The notes under the pieces were generated by a model, which did no database searches, was not told the DNA's origin, and worked only from the letters and a program-made list of their open reading frames with translations. Shown here one piece after another: positions 23,825-32,039 of a stretch of 64,000 bases of DNA (position 1 is its first letter; each line of letters begins with the position of its first letter). The stretch covers positions 1-64,000 of the forward strand of contig NZ_JARNTW010000029.1 of assembly GCF_029433105.1 (NCBI RefSeq), given 5' to 3'. The stretch comes from Runella sp. MFBS21 (GTDB taxonomy: Bacteria; Bacteroidota; Bacteroidia; Cytophagales; Spirosomataceae). The translations under genes were made by a program, and so were the position numbers.

Positions 23825-24646
23825 ATGACTCAATCTCAGAAAAATCCTCTCAAGTATTTTTTATTTGCGCTCCTACTCATCGGATTAGACCAAGCCTCTA
23901 AACTGCTCGTTCATCATTATATGTCACCGGGCTTTGCTGGTCAAATCCGCCTCATTGGCGATTGGCTCAAGCTATATTATGTCACCAACCCTGGCATGGC
24001 ATTTGGAATGCAAATCGACCACGAATATGGTAAACTTTTCCTGACGGTTTTTCGACTAGGGGCCATGGTCTTTATTGCATGGTATATGATTAAACTCGCT
24101 CAGAAGGGGGCATCTAGTGGTCTTCTTTGGGCAATGTCTATGATTTTGGCAGGTGCTATCGGCAACCTTGTAGATAGTATTTTTTATGGTGTTCTTATTG
24201 GAAATGCTCCTTATGGCTCGCCTACTCCTTGGTTTCATGGACAAGTAATCGATATGGTATTTGTAGACTTTTGGGAAGGATTTGTGCCAGAGTGGGTTCC
24301 TGTATGGGGCGGACAATACTATACTACACCTATCTTCAACTTTGCTGATGCTTGCATTTTTGTAGGGGTATGTATTATTTTGGTTTTTCAAGGCACTTTC
24401 TTCCCCAAATTGGAGGAAGAAGATGAAAAAGCCTCGACAGAAGACGAAATCACTTCAGAGGAGCCTTCTACCGAAAACACATCTGCTCATGTCTCATCTT
24501 CGGCAGAGCATGATATTTCTCTTGAATCTAATAAGTCGAGTCTGGCCTCGGAAACTCCAAAACCCGAAGAAATTTCTCATTTAGAAGAAAATAGTCCGGT
24601 CGTTTCCAATACTCCGCCACCCTTAACTGACGATACAAACAAGTAA
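23825..24646 (+). CDS. lspA: Lipoprotein signal peptidase (signal peptidase II) with an acidic tail
   Basis: Inner-membrane aspartyl protease removing the signal peptide from diacylated prolipoproteins. Four membrane segments are seen (about 10-28, 70-90, 98-118, 172-192). The conserved motifs LDQASK (D22), TNPGMAFGM, GAIGNLVD, the catalytic VIDMV (D143) and FNFADA (D175) are all present. Between the catalytic Asp residues lies a longer loop than in enterobacterial LspA. After residue 193 comes a 75-80-residue Ser/Glu/Pro-rich acidic tail absent from typical LspA (about 160-200 residues). Many lipoproteins in this window are potential substrates. It is probably translated from the proline dehydrogenase mRNA. 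Confidence 0.93.
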   Translation: MTQSQKNPLKYFLFALLLIGLDQASKLLVHHYMSPGFAGQIRLIGDWLKLYYVTNPGMAFGMQIDHEYGKLFLTVFRLGAMVFIAWYMIKLAQKGASSGLLWAMSMILAGAIGNLVDSIFYGVLIGNAPYGSPTPWFHGQVIDMVFVDFWEGFVPEWVPVWGGQYYTTPIFNFADACIFVGVCIILVFQGTFFPKLEEEDEKASTEDEITSEEPSTENTSAHVSSSAEHDISLESNKSSLASETPKPEEISHLEENSPVVSNTPPPLTDDTNK

Positions 24647-24670
24647 TATCTTAAGTATATACTGCTATTT

Positions 24671-24711
24671 CAAAAACCTGTATTACTGCTTAGGTAGAAT
24701 ACAGGTTTTTG
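24671..24711. terminator. Intrinsic terminator after lspA
   Basis: Perfect 14-bp arms CAAAAACCTGTATT (24671-24684) and AATACAGGTTTTTG (24698-24711) with a 13-base loop and a T-run in the right arm, 25 bp past the lspA stop. Confidence 0.8.
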
Positions 24712-24841
24712 GTATGGTTAATAGCATATTTTTGGGGGCAGCTTTTGATTTGTAGCTCAAAATCATTATCTATTTCTTCCCGTTTACGCTAGTTTTATGG
24801 CACTTCATCCCAATTTTATCTTATTTTTTTAAACAAAAAGG

Positions 24842-24849
24842 TAGGTTTG
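24842..24849 (+). promoter_or_regulatory. Candidate -7 element of the TonB receptor operon
   Basis: TAGGTTTG fits TAnnTTTG, 105 bp before the ATG at 24955; no clear -33 TTTG precedes it. Apart from the terminator and this site, nothing else is seen in the 308-base gap 24647-24954. Confidence 0.35.
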
Positions 24850-24954
24850 TATCGTTTTTATATAGAAAAAATACAAACTAATCAATTCTCCATGAGGGAA
24901 CCATCAAAGTTAGATGTCATGAAATAGACCATCAAAAACTTTTATCATACAGCT

Positions 24955-27309
24955 ATGAAACACTTATTATTCCTTTTTGCATTTTTTTCCACCACCCTTT
25001 TAGCCTACTCCCAAGAAAAAAAGACCATAAGTGGCTACATCAAAGATGCTACCAACGGAGAGAGTCTTATTGGCGTATCCGTATATGTCCGCGAAATTGG
25101 AAATGGTACCGTTGCCAATGATTACGGATATTATGCGCTCTCCCTCCCCTCAGGAAACTACACACTGATATTCAACTACTTAGGGTATGAAAAAGTAGAA
25201 AAGAAAATTGACTTAAAAAATGATTTGAAACTCAATATTGAGCTCAAAGATGAAAGCCTTAAACTTCAAGAAGTAGTAGTAAAAACGACCAAAGAAGACG
25301 AAAATGTAAAGAGTATAGAGATGTCGGTTAATAAAGTAGAGATGAAAACTATCCGACAAATGCCCGCTTTGCTCGGAGAAGTAGACATTATAAGAAGCAT
25401 ACAATTGTTGCCTGGTGTGACAAGTGTAGGAGAAGGAGCAAGTGGCTTCAATGTAAGAGGAGGAAATATCGACCAAAATCTAGTGTTGCTTGATGAAGCT
25501 CCCGTTTTTAACTCCTCTCACCTATTCGGCTTCTTTTCCGTTTTCAATCCTGATGCTATCAAAGATGTCAAACTTGTAAAAGGAGGAATCCCAGCCCAGT
25601 ACGGTGGTCGCATCTCCTCTATTTTGGATGTACGACTCAAAGAAGGGAACGCCAAAACTAGGGAAATAAACGGTGGGATAGGGACTATTTTTTCAAGATT
25701 AAGCTATGAGCAGCCTTTTGCCAAAGGCAAAGGATCTTTTATTGTAGCGGGTCGCAGGTCTTACATAGACGTATTGGCAAAACCCTTTCTGAGTGGTGAT
25801 TTAAAAAACTCTCGTTTTTATTTCTATGATCTCACCGCCAAAGCCAACTACCGTATCAATGATAAAAATACGATTTATGCGTCGGGCTATTTTGGGCGTG
25901 ATGTATTCGGAGCAGACTTTGGGTTTGATTGGGGCAACCAAACAGCTACTGCCCGTTGGAATCACCTTTTTAATGACAAGCTCTTTCTCAACGCTACGAC
26001 TTTTTATTCTAACTATGACTATGGATTGGAGTCAGATCGCAATAATACAAACACTTCTGGTGACAAATTCAAATGGAATTCCAATATCCAAACATGGAGT
26101 ATAAAACCTGATTTTACGTATTATCTAACCCCCAACAATACAATCACTTTTGGAGGGCAGTATATCAACTATACCTCTAGGCCAGGTACAGCCCTTGCTC
26201 TTTCAAACGGGGAAGAGCGTACAATAACCCTAGACACTCGCTATGCCGACGAATCTGCGCTTTATGTTGGCAACGAGCAAAAAGTCAACAATTGGCTATC
26301 TTTCCAGTACGGCATTCGTTATTCCTATTTTCGTAATCTAGGCCCTGGCACCAGTTTTGAGTTTTTAGAAGTAGAAAAAGGCGAACGCAAAATTCCAATT
26401 TCAGAAAATAAATATGAAACAGGAGTTATCAATACTTATGGAAATTGGGAGCCTCGGTTTTCGGCCAAAATCGAAGTTTCACCAGCGGCTTCTATCAAAG
26501 TAAGTTACAACCGTACTGCTCAATATTTACATTTGCTCTCCAATACTGCTGCAAGTTCTCCGCTTGATGTATGGACCTTAAGTTCAAAAATCATCAAACC
26601 CCAAATTGCTGACCAAGTGGCATTAGGTTGGTTTCAAAACTTACAGGACAATATGTATGAGGCCTCATTAGAGATTTACTACAAAGATCTCCAAAATCAA
26701 ATAGATTATGTCCGCAATTCGGACCTTTTATTGAATCGCTATCTTGAAGGGGATTTATTATTTGGCAATGGACGCGCTTATGGAACCGAATTTTATATAA
26801 AGAAAAATCGGGGTAAACTGACTGGCTGGCTTAGCTATACTTTGGCCCGCACTGAACGTAAAATAGAAGGCATCAACAGAAATGATTGGTTTCCGGCACG
26901 TTTTGACAAAACCCATAACCTATCCGTGGTGGGTCTATATCAACTTAATGACCGCTGGAGTTTTTCTACTAACTTTGCTTTTAATACAGGTACACCTGCT
27001 ACTTTCCCTACCAATCGATTTGAATGGGGCGAGTGGGCTCTCCCACACAATGTCAACGATTCGCGAAATGCCGCCCGGATTCCATCTTATCATCGCCTTG
27101 ACCTAGGTGCTACTCTCAAATCCAAAAAGAAACTTTTTGGAAAAGGCCAGGGTGAGTGGGTATTCAGTGTATATAATGTGTACAATCGCCGTAATCCTTT
27201 TTCGACTTACCTCCGCCAAAACGAAAATAATAATCTTCAAACCGAAGCAGTGCGGTATTCAATTATTGGAAGTGTAATACCCGCTGTTACCTATAATTTC
27301 AAATTTTAA
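24955..27309 (+). CDS. TonB-dependent receptor with carboxypeptidase-like N-terminal domain
   Basis: A 784-residue outer-membrane receptor importing a ligand with energy from TonB. After the signal peptide (to about 20) comes a CarboxypepD-reg-like domain (about 24-100; ISGYIKDATNGESLIGVSV), then the plug (about 115-225; QLLPGV, GFNVRGGNIDQNLVLLDEAPV, LVKGGIPAQYGGRISSILDVR) and a 22-strand-type barrel to the C-terminus, which ends in the aromatic YNFKF. The ligand is not known. It lies 34 bp before a DUF4249 lipoprotein, a pairing common in Bacteroidota, so the two probably act together. No SusD homologue or FecR/sigma pair is adjacent. Confidence 0.92.
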   Translation: MKHLLFLFAFFSTTLLAYSQEKKTISGYIKDATNGESLIGVSVYVREIGNGTVANDYGYYALSLPSGNYTLIFNYLGYEKVEKKIDLKNDLKLNIELKDESLKLQEVVVKTTKEDENVKSIEMSVNKVEMKTIRQMPALLGEVDIIRSIQLLPGVTSVGEGASGFNVRGGNIDQNLVLLDEAPVFNSSHLFGFFSVFNPDAIKDVKLVKGGIPAQYGGRISSILDVRLKEGNAKTREINGGIGTIFSRLSYEQPFAKGKGSFIVAGRRSYIDVLAKPFLSGDLKNSRFYFYDLTAKANYRINDKNTIYASGYFGRDVFGADFGFDWGNQTATARWNHLFNDKLFLNATTFYSNYDYGLESDRNNTNTSGDKFKWNSNIQTWSIKPDFTYYLTPNNTITFGGQYINYTSRPGTALALSNGEERTITLDTRYADESALYVGNEQKVNNWLSFQYGIRYSYFRNLGPGTSFEFLEVEKGERKIPISENKYETGVINTYGNWEPRFSAKIEVSPAASIKVSYNRTAQYLHLLSNTAASSPLDVWTLSSKIIKPQIADQVALGWFQNLQDNMYEASLEIYYKDLQNQIDYVRNSDLLLNRYLEGDLLFGNGRAYGTEFYIKKNRGKLTGWLSYTLARTERKIEGINRNDWFPARFDKTHNLSVVGLYQLNDRWSFSTNFAFNTGTPATFPTNRFEWGEWALPHNVNDSRNAARIPSYHRLDLGATLKSKKKLFGKGQGEWVFSVYNVYNRRNPFSTYLRQNENNNLQTEAVRYSIIGSVIPAVTYNFKF

Positions 27310-27343
27310 GCAATCTTTCAAGATTTCAACCATATACATAGCC

Positions 27344-28264
27344 ATGAAAAACAGACTCGCATCTCTCTTTATTTTATTGCTTGCTTTGGGGAGCCTCGCA
27401 AGCTGCGAAGATGTGATAGATTTAGATATCAAATCAGGTGACCCACAACTAGTTGTAGACGGATGGATTACGAATCAAGCAATCGAACACAGTATTCGCT
27501 TGACAGAATCAGCACCTTATTTTGACAATAGTCCAGCTAAACCAATCTTGAACGCCTCGGTGGTAGTCACTGATGATAAAGGGGGAATTTTTAATTTCAA
27601 AGATGCAAAAAACAATGGAGTTTATATATGGAAGCCAAGCACTTCTACCGATACTTTGGGCCATATAGGAAGGACATATACCCTCAATGTCAAGTTTGGC
27701 AATGAAGAATATACCGCAGTAAGTAAGCTAAATCGGGTTCCTAAGATTGATTCTTTAACCTACTTTTTTGATAAACTCCCTGTAGCGCCTTCAGATGGCA
27801 AGCCCCAACAAGGATATAAGCCTGAGTTTTTTGCCCGAGACCCCGTGGGAGCGGGTGATTGCTATTGGATCAAATCATTCAAAAACGGCAAGTATTTCAA
27901 TAAAGCAAGTCAGATTTCTACAGCCTACGATGCGGGCTTTAGCCCCGGAGGCAATAGTGACGGATTGATTTTTGTTTTACCTATCCGCCAATCCATTGTT
28001 CCTTTTGATGAGTTTTTGGTAGAAAAAGACACTATAAAAGTAGAGCTTCATAGCTTAACGCTTGAAGGGTATTATTTTATCAATCAAATCAGGATAGAAT
28101 CTACTAACGGCGGGCTGTTTGCGACACCACCTTCTAATATTTTTAGTAACATCAAAAATTCAAATCCGAATGGCCGTAAAGCCTTAGGTTTTTTTGGTGC
28201 TGCGGGCGTAAGTTCTTTTCAGACGGTAGTCGATCCCAAACAAGCGCGTCCTAATATTTATTAA
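27344..28264 (+). CDS. DUF4249 family lipoprotein
   Basis: A 306-residue lipoprotein with lipobox LASC (Cys21) followed by the DUF4249 start CEDVIDLDI and an Ig-like beta domain (VVDGWITNQ, SIRLTESAPYF, ASVVVTDDKG). The family is found next to TonB-dependent receptors in Bacteroidota and is presumed to be a periplasmic or surface partner of them; its exact role is unknown. Translation ends by overlapping the last 4 bp of the convergent ATPase gene, with no terminator visible between them. Confidence 0.85.
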   Translation: MKNRLASLFILLLALGSLASCEDVIDLDIKSGDPQLVVDGWITNQAIEHSIRLTESAPYFDNSPAKPILNASVVVTDDKGGIFNFKDAKNNGVYIWKPSTSTDTLGHIGRTYTLNVKFGNEEYTAVSKLNRVPKIDSLTYFFDKLPVAPSDGKPQQGYKPEFFARDPVGAGDCYWIKSFKNGKYFNKASQISTAYDAGFSPGGNSDGLIFVLPIRQSIVPFDEFLVEKDTIKVELHSLTLEGYYFINQIRIESTNGGLFATPPSNIFSNIKNSNPNGRKALGFFGAAGVSSFQTVVDPKQARPNIY

Positions 28265-29757
28265 ACCACTTTGCCCTCTGCCAATCTCAAAGTGTGGGTA
28301 ACACAGCTTGGAATTTCGTGAGGATAATGGGATACGTAAATCAACGTACGCTCAGAAGAAGCACAAATAGTATCTACGACGGTTTTGAAGTGTTCTACTG
28401 TGGCAAAATCTAAACCCTGACAAGGCTCATCTAAAATAAGAAGGGGGGGATTTTTGACCAGTGCTCTCGCCAACAACACCAACCGCTGTTGACCTTTAGA
28501 AAGATTTTTAAAAAGCTTTTCCAACAAATCTGCCACTTGGAGCCACTCCGCTACAAGGTGGGTTTGTTGGATCTGTTGTTCGGTCAGTTTACGAAAATAA
28601 ATGCCCGTCGCATCAAAAAAACCTGAGGCAATGGTTTTAAAAACCGTCGTTTCTTGCGGAAAATAAAGGTGCAACTCTGGCGAAACATGCCCTATTTTAC
28701 TTTTGACATCCCACATGGAGGGTCCACCGCGCTTTTGGTCAAACAAATCATAATCATTGGCAAAACGTTGAGGATTGTCGGCGGTGAGGATACTGAGTAA
28801 AGTAGATTTTCCCGAACCATTAGGCCCCACCAAAGCCCATTTTTCACCTTTCTTCACCTTCCAGTTTACATTATCTAGTACTTTTTGGGAGCCATAGGTC
28901 ACGTTGATATTTCGGAGATTTACAGCATATTCAAAAGCTAAACTTTGAAGATTTAGAGTTGTGCTGCTGTGAAGTTGAGGGAGTTTGATTTCTGTGGCTT
29001 TAATCTCTTGTTTTTCAGAAGATTCATGGTTTTGGTTGTGCAGCTTCTGGGATTTTATTTTACCATGATCTAATTCCAAAATATGAGTTACGCTCTCAGG
29101 GATTTCAGATGTGGATGTTACAAAAATCACCAATACCCCCGCTTCCTTGAGTTGTTGTAAAGCACTTCGCAATACATCTCTAGAGTGCACATCAAGCCCC
29201 GCAAACGGATTATCTAAAAGCAGGATTTTGGGCATTTTGAGCAACGACCTACATAGCATCATCCGCCGGGTTTCGCCATTGGAAAGCGTCACAAAAGGGC
29301 GTTCTAATAAATGATTTATAGAGAGTAGCTCTGTCAATCGGAGCAATTCTAATTCACTTATTTCTGAAGGTGCTAATACGACCGACTGCTCATCGACCGT
29401 ACCTACGGGTTTGAGTTGATTGGTGAGCACCTCTCTTACCGAAGGAGCTATGGCTGCTTCATAGCTATGAAAACGTTGTTGATAATATTGAGCAGCTGAT
29501 TTTACAATTCGATTAAAAGAATAATCAGACGGAACCAACTCTGCTACTTTCGATAACAAAACACCTCCATAATCATGTGTAATTTTACCTCGCCATACGG
29601 GCCATTTACCAGCCAAAACCTCAATGAGCGAAGACTTACCACTGCCGTTGGGACCTATGATAGCCCATTGCTCACCCGTCTTAAAAGTCACCTCTAATTC
29701 TGAAAGCACCACTGTATCGTAGCGACGTACAAAAGCATTTTGAAGAGAAATAAACAT
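28261..29757 (-). CDS. ModF-like protein with two ABC ATPase domains
   Basis: A 498-residue soluble protein with two fused ABC ATPase cassettes. Domain 1 (about 1-235) has Walker A GPNGSGKSS, signature LSNGETRR and Walker B ILLLDNPF. Domain 2 (about 275-498) has GPNGSGKST, LSKGQQR, LLILDEPC and the H-loop VSHYPHE. Order and spacing resemble ModF/PhrA, once linked to molybdate and photorepair, but the true function is uncertain. Domain 1 has Asn in place of the catalytic Glu of Walker B (LDNP), so it may bind but not hydrolyse ATP well. There is no membrane subunit nearby. It is too unlike MacB to be an obvious partner for the FtsX array. Confidence 0.82.
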   Translation of the reverse strand: MFISLQNAFVRRYDTVVLSELEVTFKTGEQWAIIGPNGSGKSSLIEVLAGKWPVWRGKITHDYGGVLLSKVAELVPSDYSFNRIVKSAAQYYQQRFHSYEAAIAPSVREVLTNQLKPVGTVDEQSVVLAPSEISELELLRLTELLSINHLLERPFVTLSNGETRRMMLCRSLLKMPKILLLDNPFAGLDVHSRDVLRSALQQLKEAGVLVIFVTSTSEIPESVTHILELDHGKIKSQKLHNQNHESSEKQEIKATEIKLPQLHSSTTLNLQSLAFEYAVNLRNINVTYGSQKVLDNVNWKVKKGEKWALVGPNGSGKSTLLSILTADNPQRFANDYDLFDQKRGGPSMWDVKSKIGHVSPELHLYFPQETTVFKTIASGFFDATGIYFRKLTEQQIQQTHLVAEWLQVADLLEKLFKNLSKGQQRLVLLARALVKNPPLLILDEPCQGLDFATVEHFKTVVDTICASSERTLIYVSHYPHEIPSCVTHTLRLAEGKVV

Positions 29758-29924
29758 CAGTACCTAACTTGAAATTAGGGGGTAAAATTAGGCCAAATAC
29801 TTGATTATATCTTGCTAACTCAGATTTCTAGTAGCGTTTTTACGTAAATTTTGCCTTCAGTAGATTAAAGTATAAGGAATTCATTTGACCGATTTTTCTT
29901 CCTTTTTCCAACTATTTTATTTTT

Positions 29925-29932
29925 TATATTTG
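29925..29932 (+). promoter_or_regulatory. Candidate -7 element of the acyl-CoA dehydrogenase gene
   Basis: TATATTTG fits TAnnTTTG and lies 40 bp before the ATG at 29973; the upstream region is T-rich without a clean TTTG at the -33 distance. Confidence 0.4.
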
Positions 29933-29972
29933 GAAAAATATTCGGCACGCATAATAAACCCTTGCCTTATCT

Positions 29973-31190
29973 ATGGAACCAATTTTTGCGACGGAACGCA
30001 CTCTGAAACTGTTGCCCCAAATCAAAGCCTTTATCGAAAACGAGCTTTATCCCTTAGAAACACCTCATTTTTTGACCCATAATTTTTCGGAGGTAGAGCC
30101 TATCCTCCAGCAAAAACGGCAATTGGTCAAAAAAGCAGGTCTATGGGGGCTTCATTTACCCAAAGAAGACGGCGGCCTTGAACTCACTCTCTGCGAATTT
30201 GGACAAATCAGCGAAGTGTTAGCAAGTTCTCCTTTCGGGCATTTTGTGTTTAACACCCAAGCGCCTGACATCGGCAATACCGAATTGATGCATAAGTACG
30301 CTCACCAGCACCTAAAAGAACGTTATCTCAAACCTCTCATGGAAGGCGAAATAAGGAGTTGTTTTAGCATGACCGAGCCCGAATTCGCAGGTTCGAATCC
30401 TACTCGTATGGGGACTACGGCTCTCAAAGAAGGGAGTGATTATGTCATCAATGGTCATAAATGGTTTACGAGTTCGGCAGACGGGGCGGCTTTTGCCGTA
30501 GTGATGGCCGTCACCAATCCTGACGCCGCTCCTCACAAACGGGCTAGTCAGATTTTGGTTCCTATGGATACCCCTGGCGTAACCCTCGTCAGAAACATTC
30601 CAATCATGGGTCATGCGGGAGATAGCTGGGCAAGTCATGCCGAAATGCTTTATGAAAACGTAAGAGTACCTCTAAACAATCTTATCGGAACCGAAGGAAG
30701 TGGTTTTTTACTGGCACAAGAGCGATTAGGACCTGGTCGGATTCACCACTGCATGCGTTTTATTGGAATAGCGGAGCGAAGTTTCGATTTGATGTGCCGC
30801 TATGCCGCCAAACGCGAACTCGAAGAAGGCAAAATGCTAGGCGATACCCAGTTTATACAAGGGTTTATTGCCGAAAGTCGTGCCGAAATCGATGCCGCGC
30901 GGCTACTTGTTTTGCGTACAGCCCACAATATCGATTTGTCGGGGGCAGCGTCGGTACGGGATGAAATCTCAATGATTAAGTTTTTTACGGCCAATATGAT
31001 GCTCCGAGTTATTGACCGCGCTATCCAAACCCACGGAGGTTTGGGAATGACAAGCGATATTTTGCTTTCGTATTGGTACACCCACGAGCGCGCTGCTCGT
31101 ATCTACGACGGAGCCGACGAAGTCCATAAATCAGCCCTTGCTAGAAGTATCCTCAAAAATTACGGTTTAGACGTTCGTCGTAAAGCATAA
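29973..31190 (+). CDS. Acyl-CoA dehydrogenase (ACAD10/11-like)
   Basis: A 405-residue flavoprotein that oxidises an acyl-CoA to the enoyl-CoA in beta-oxidation or a related pathway. The N-terminal helical domain is followed by the FAD-binding beta segment (SCFSMTEPEFAGSNPT, NGHKWFTSSADGA) and the C-terminal helical domain with GPGRIHHCMR, QTHGGLGM and YDGADEVHKSALAR. The last motif resembles long-chain and ACAD10/11-type members, so long or branched substrates are possible but not shown. No other fatty-acid gene is nearby; it is a single unit with its own promoter and terminator. Confidence 0.88.
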   Translation: MEPIFATERTLKLLPQIKAFIENELYPLETPHFLTHNFSEVEPILQQKRQLVKKAGLWGLHLPKEDGGLELTLCEFGQISEVLASSPFGHFVFNTQAPDIGNTELMHKYAHQHLKERYLKPLMEGEIRSCFSMTEPEFAGSNPTRMGTTALKEGSDYVINGHKWFTSSADGAAFAVVMAVTNPDAAPHKRASQILVPMDTPGVTLVRNIPIMGHAGDSWASHAEMLYENVRVPLNNLIGTEGSGFLLAQERLGPGRIHHCMRFIGIAERSFDLMCRYAAKRELEEGKMLGDTQFIQGFIAESRAEIDAARLLVLRTAHNIDLSGAASVRDEISMIKFFTANMMLRVIDRAIQTHGGLGMTSDILLSYWYTHERAARIYDGADEVHKSALARSILKNYGLDVRRKA

Positions 31191-31225
31191 AAAGCCCAAG
31201 CGTTTTGGAAACGCTTGGGCTTTTT
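31189..31225. terminator. Strong bidirectional terminator
   Basis: A perfect 17-bp stem (31189-31205 with 31209-31225; core AGCCCAAGCGTTT) with a 3-base loop, A-run on the left and T-run on the right. It overlaps the stop of the acyl-CoA dehydrogenase gene and lies 15 bp from the end of the convergent SIMPL gene. Confidence 0.92.
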
Positions 31226-31240
31226 AAAAGATTATCTCAG

Positions 31241-31963
31241 TTATTTGATTCTAAAAGTAGCATTCATCCGGTAGCTGTACTTGATTTTTTGATATTCAAG
31301 GGCATCACCACCTTCAGGAGCAGCGTCAGCAGCCATTAAGCGTACGTTGTATTGGGCTTGTTTGTACATCGGATATACACTGCCTTCTTCTACTTCATGA
31401 ATTTCAAGAACTTCGCCCAATTTTTCACCAATTGATTCTAACAAATAGCCCGCTTTTTCTTTGGCAGCTTTGAGTGCATTGATTTTCACTTGTTTGCGAA
31501 ACTCCTCTTTCTTTGAATGCTCAACACGGCTCATGTTTACATACTCTACTCCACGGTCATCTACTTTGGCCATCAAGTCGTTGATGTTATTAGCATTTGA
31601 GAGCTTGAGTTGGAATTGTTTTGCTGCCAAAAAATGTTGGGGTTTCTTTTTACCCGTCCATTCGCGATAGCCCGTCACTCCACTCACCGATAGGTTTTCT
31701 TTGGGAAGACCCGCACTTTTGACGGCATCTATAAGCTGCTTCTCAAGCACTTCTAGTGCCACTTTATCTTTCTGATTTTTTTCGTCTTTAAAATACTCTT
31801 TCAGCGAAATCGTGAAATAAAGCTCGTCAGGTACGATTTCGAGTTCGGCGGTGCCAGTTACTTCAATTTTTTTGATAGGTTCTTTGTCCACGGCTGTAGT
31901 AGTTTGAGCAAAAATAGAAGTGCTATAGGCAATCAATAAAGCACTTAATACGAATCGTTTCAT
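31241..31963 (-). CDS. SIMPL (DUF541) domain secreted protein
   Basis: A 240-residue exported protein: signal peptide (MKRFVLSALLIAYSTSIFAQ), then a SIMPL/DUF541 domain (about 30-238). Typical marks are IEVTGTAELEIVPDEL near the start, ENLSVSGVTGYREW, and the C-terminal YSYRMNATFRIK strand. The family forms beta-rich oligomeric periplasmic proteins with varied roles; no enzymatic residue is recognised. It is a single minus-strand unit convergent with the acyl-CoA dehydrogenase. Confidence 0.85.
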   Translation of the reverse strand: MKRFVLSALLIAYSTSIFAQTTTAVDKEPIKKIEVTGTAELEIVPDELYFTISLKEYFKDEKNQKDKVALEVLEKQLIDAVKSAGLPKENLSVSGVTGYREWTGKKKPQHFLAAKQFQLKLSNANNINDLMAKVDDRGVEYVNMSRVEHSKKEEFRKQVKINALKAAKEKAGYLLESIGEKLGEVLEIHEVEEGSVYPMYKQAQYNVRLMAADAAPEGGDALEYQKIKYSYRMNATFRIK

Positions 31964-32039
31964 GGTAATTATAAAATTTGTTTGTGCGCTTTCAACGAAA
32001 AAATCAGTGCAAATCTTGCCTTTCTTTTGTTAATGATTC

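Noticed and set aside
24892-24927. Eleven-codon leader-like frame before the TonB receptor gene
   Set aside because: It has no attenuator hairpin, no residue bias and no support beyond an ATG and a stop.
28261-29757. ModF-like double ATPase as the missing partner of the FtsX permeases
   Set aside because: It lies 10 kb away on the other strand, belongs to the ModF group rather than the MacB/LolD group, and has its own convergent context.
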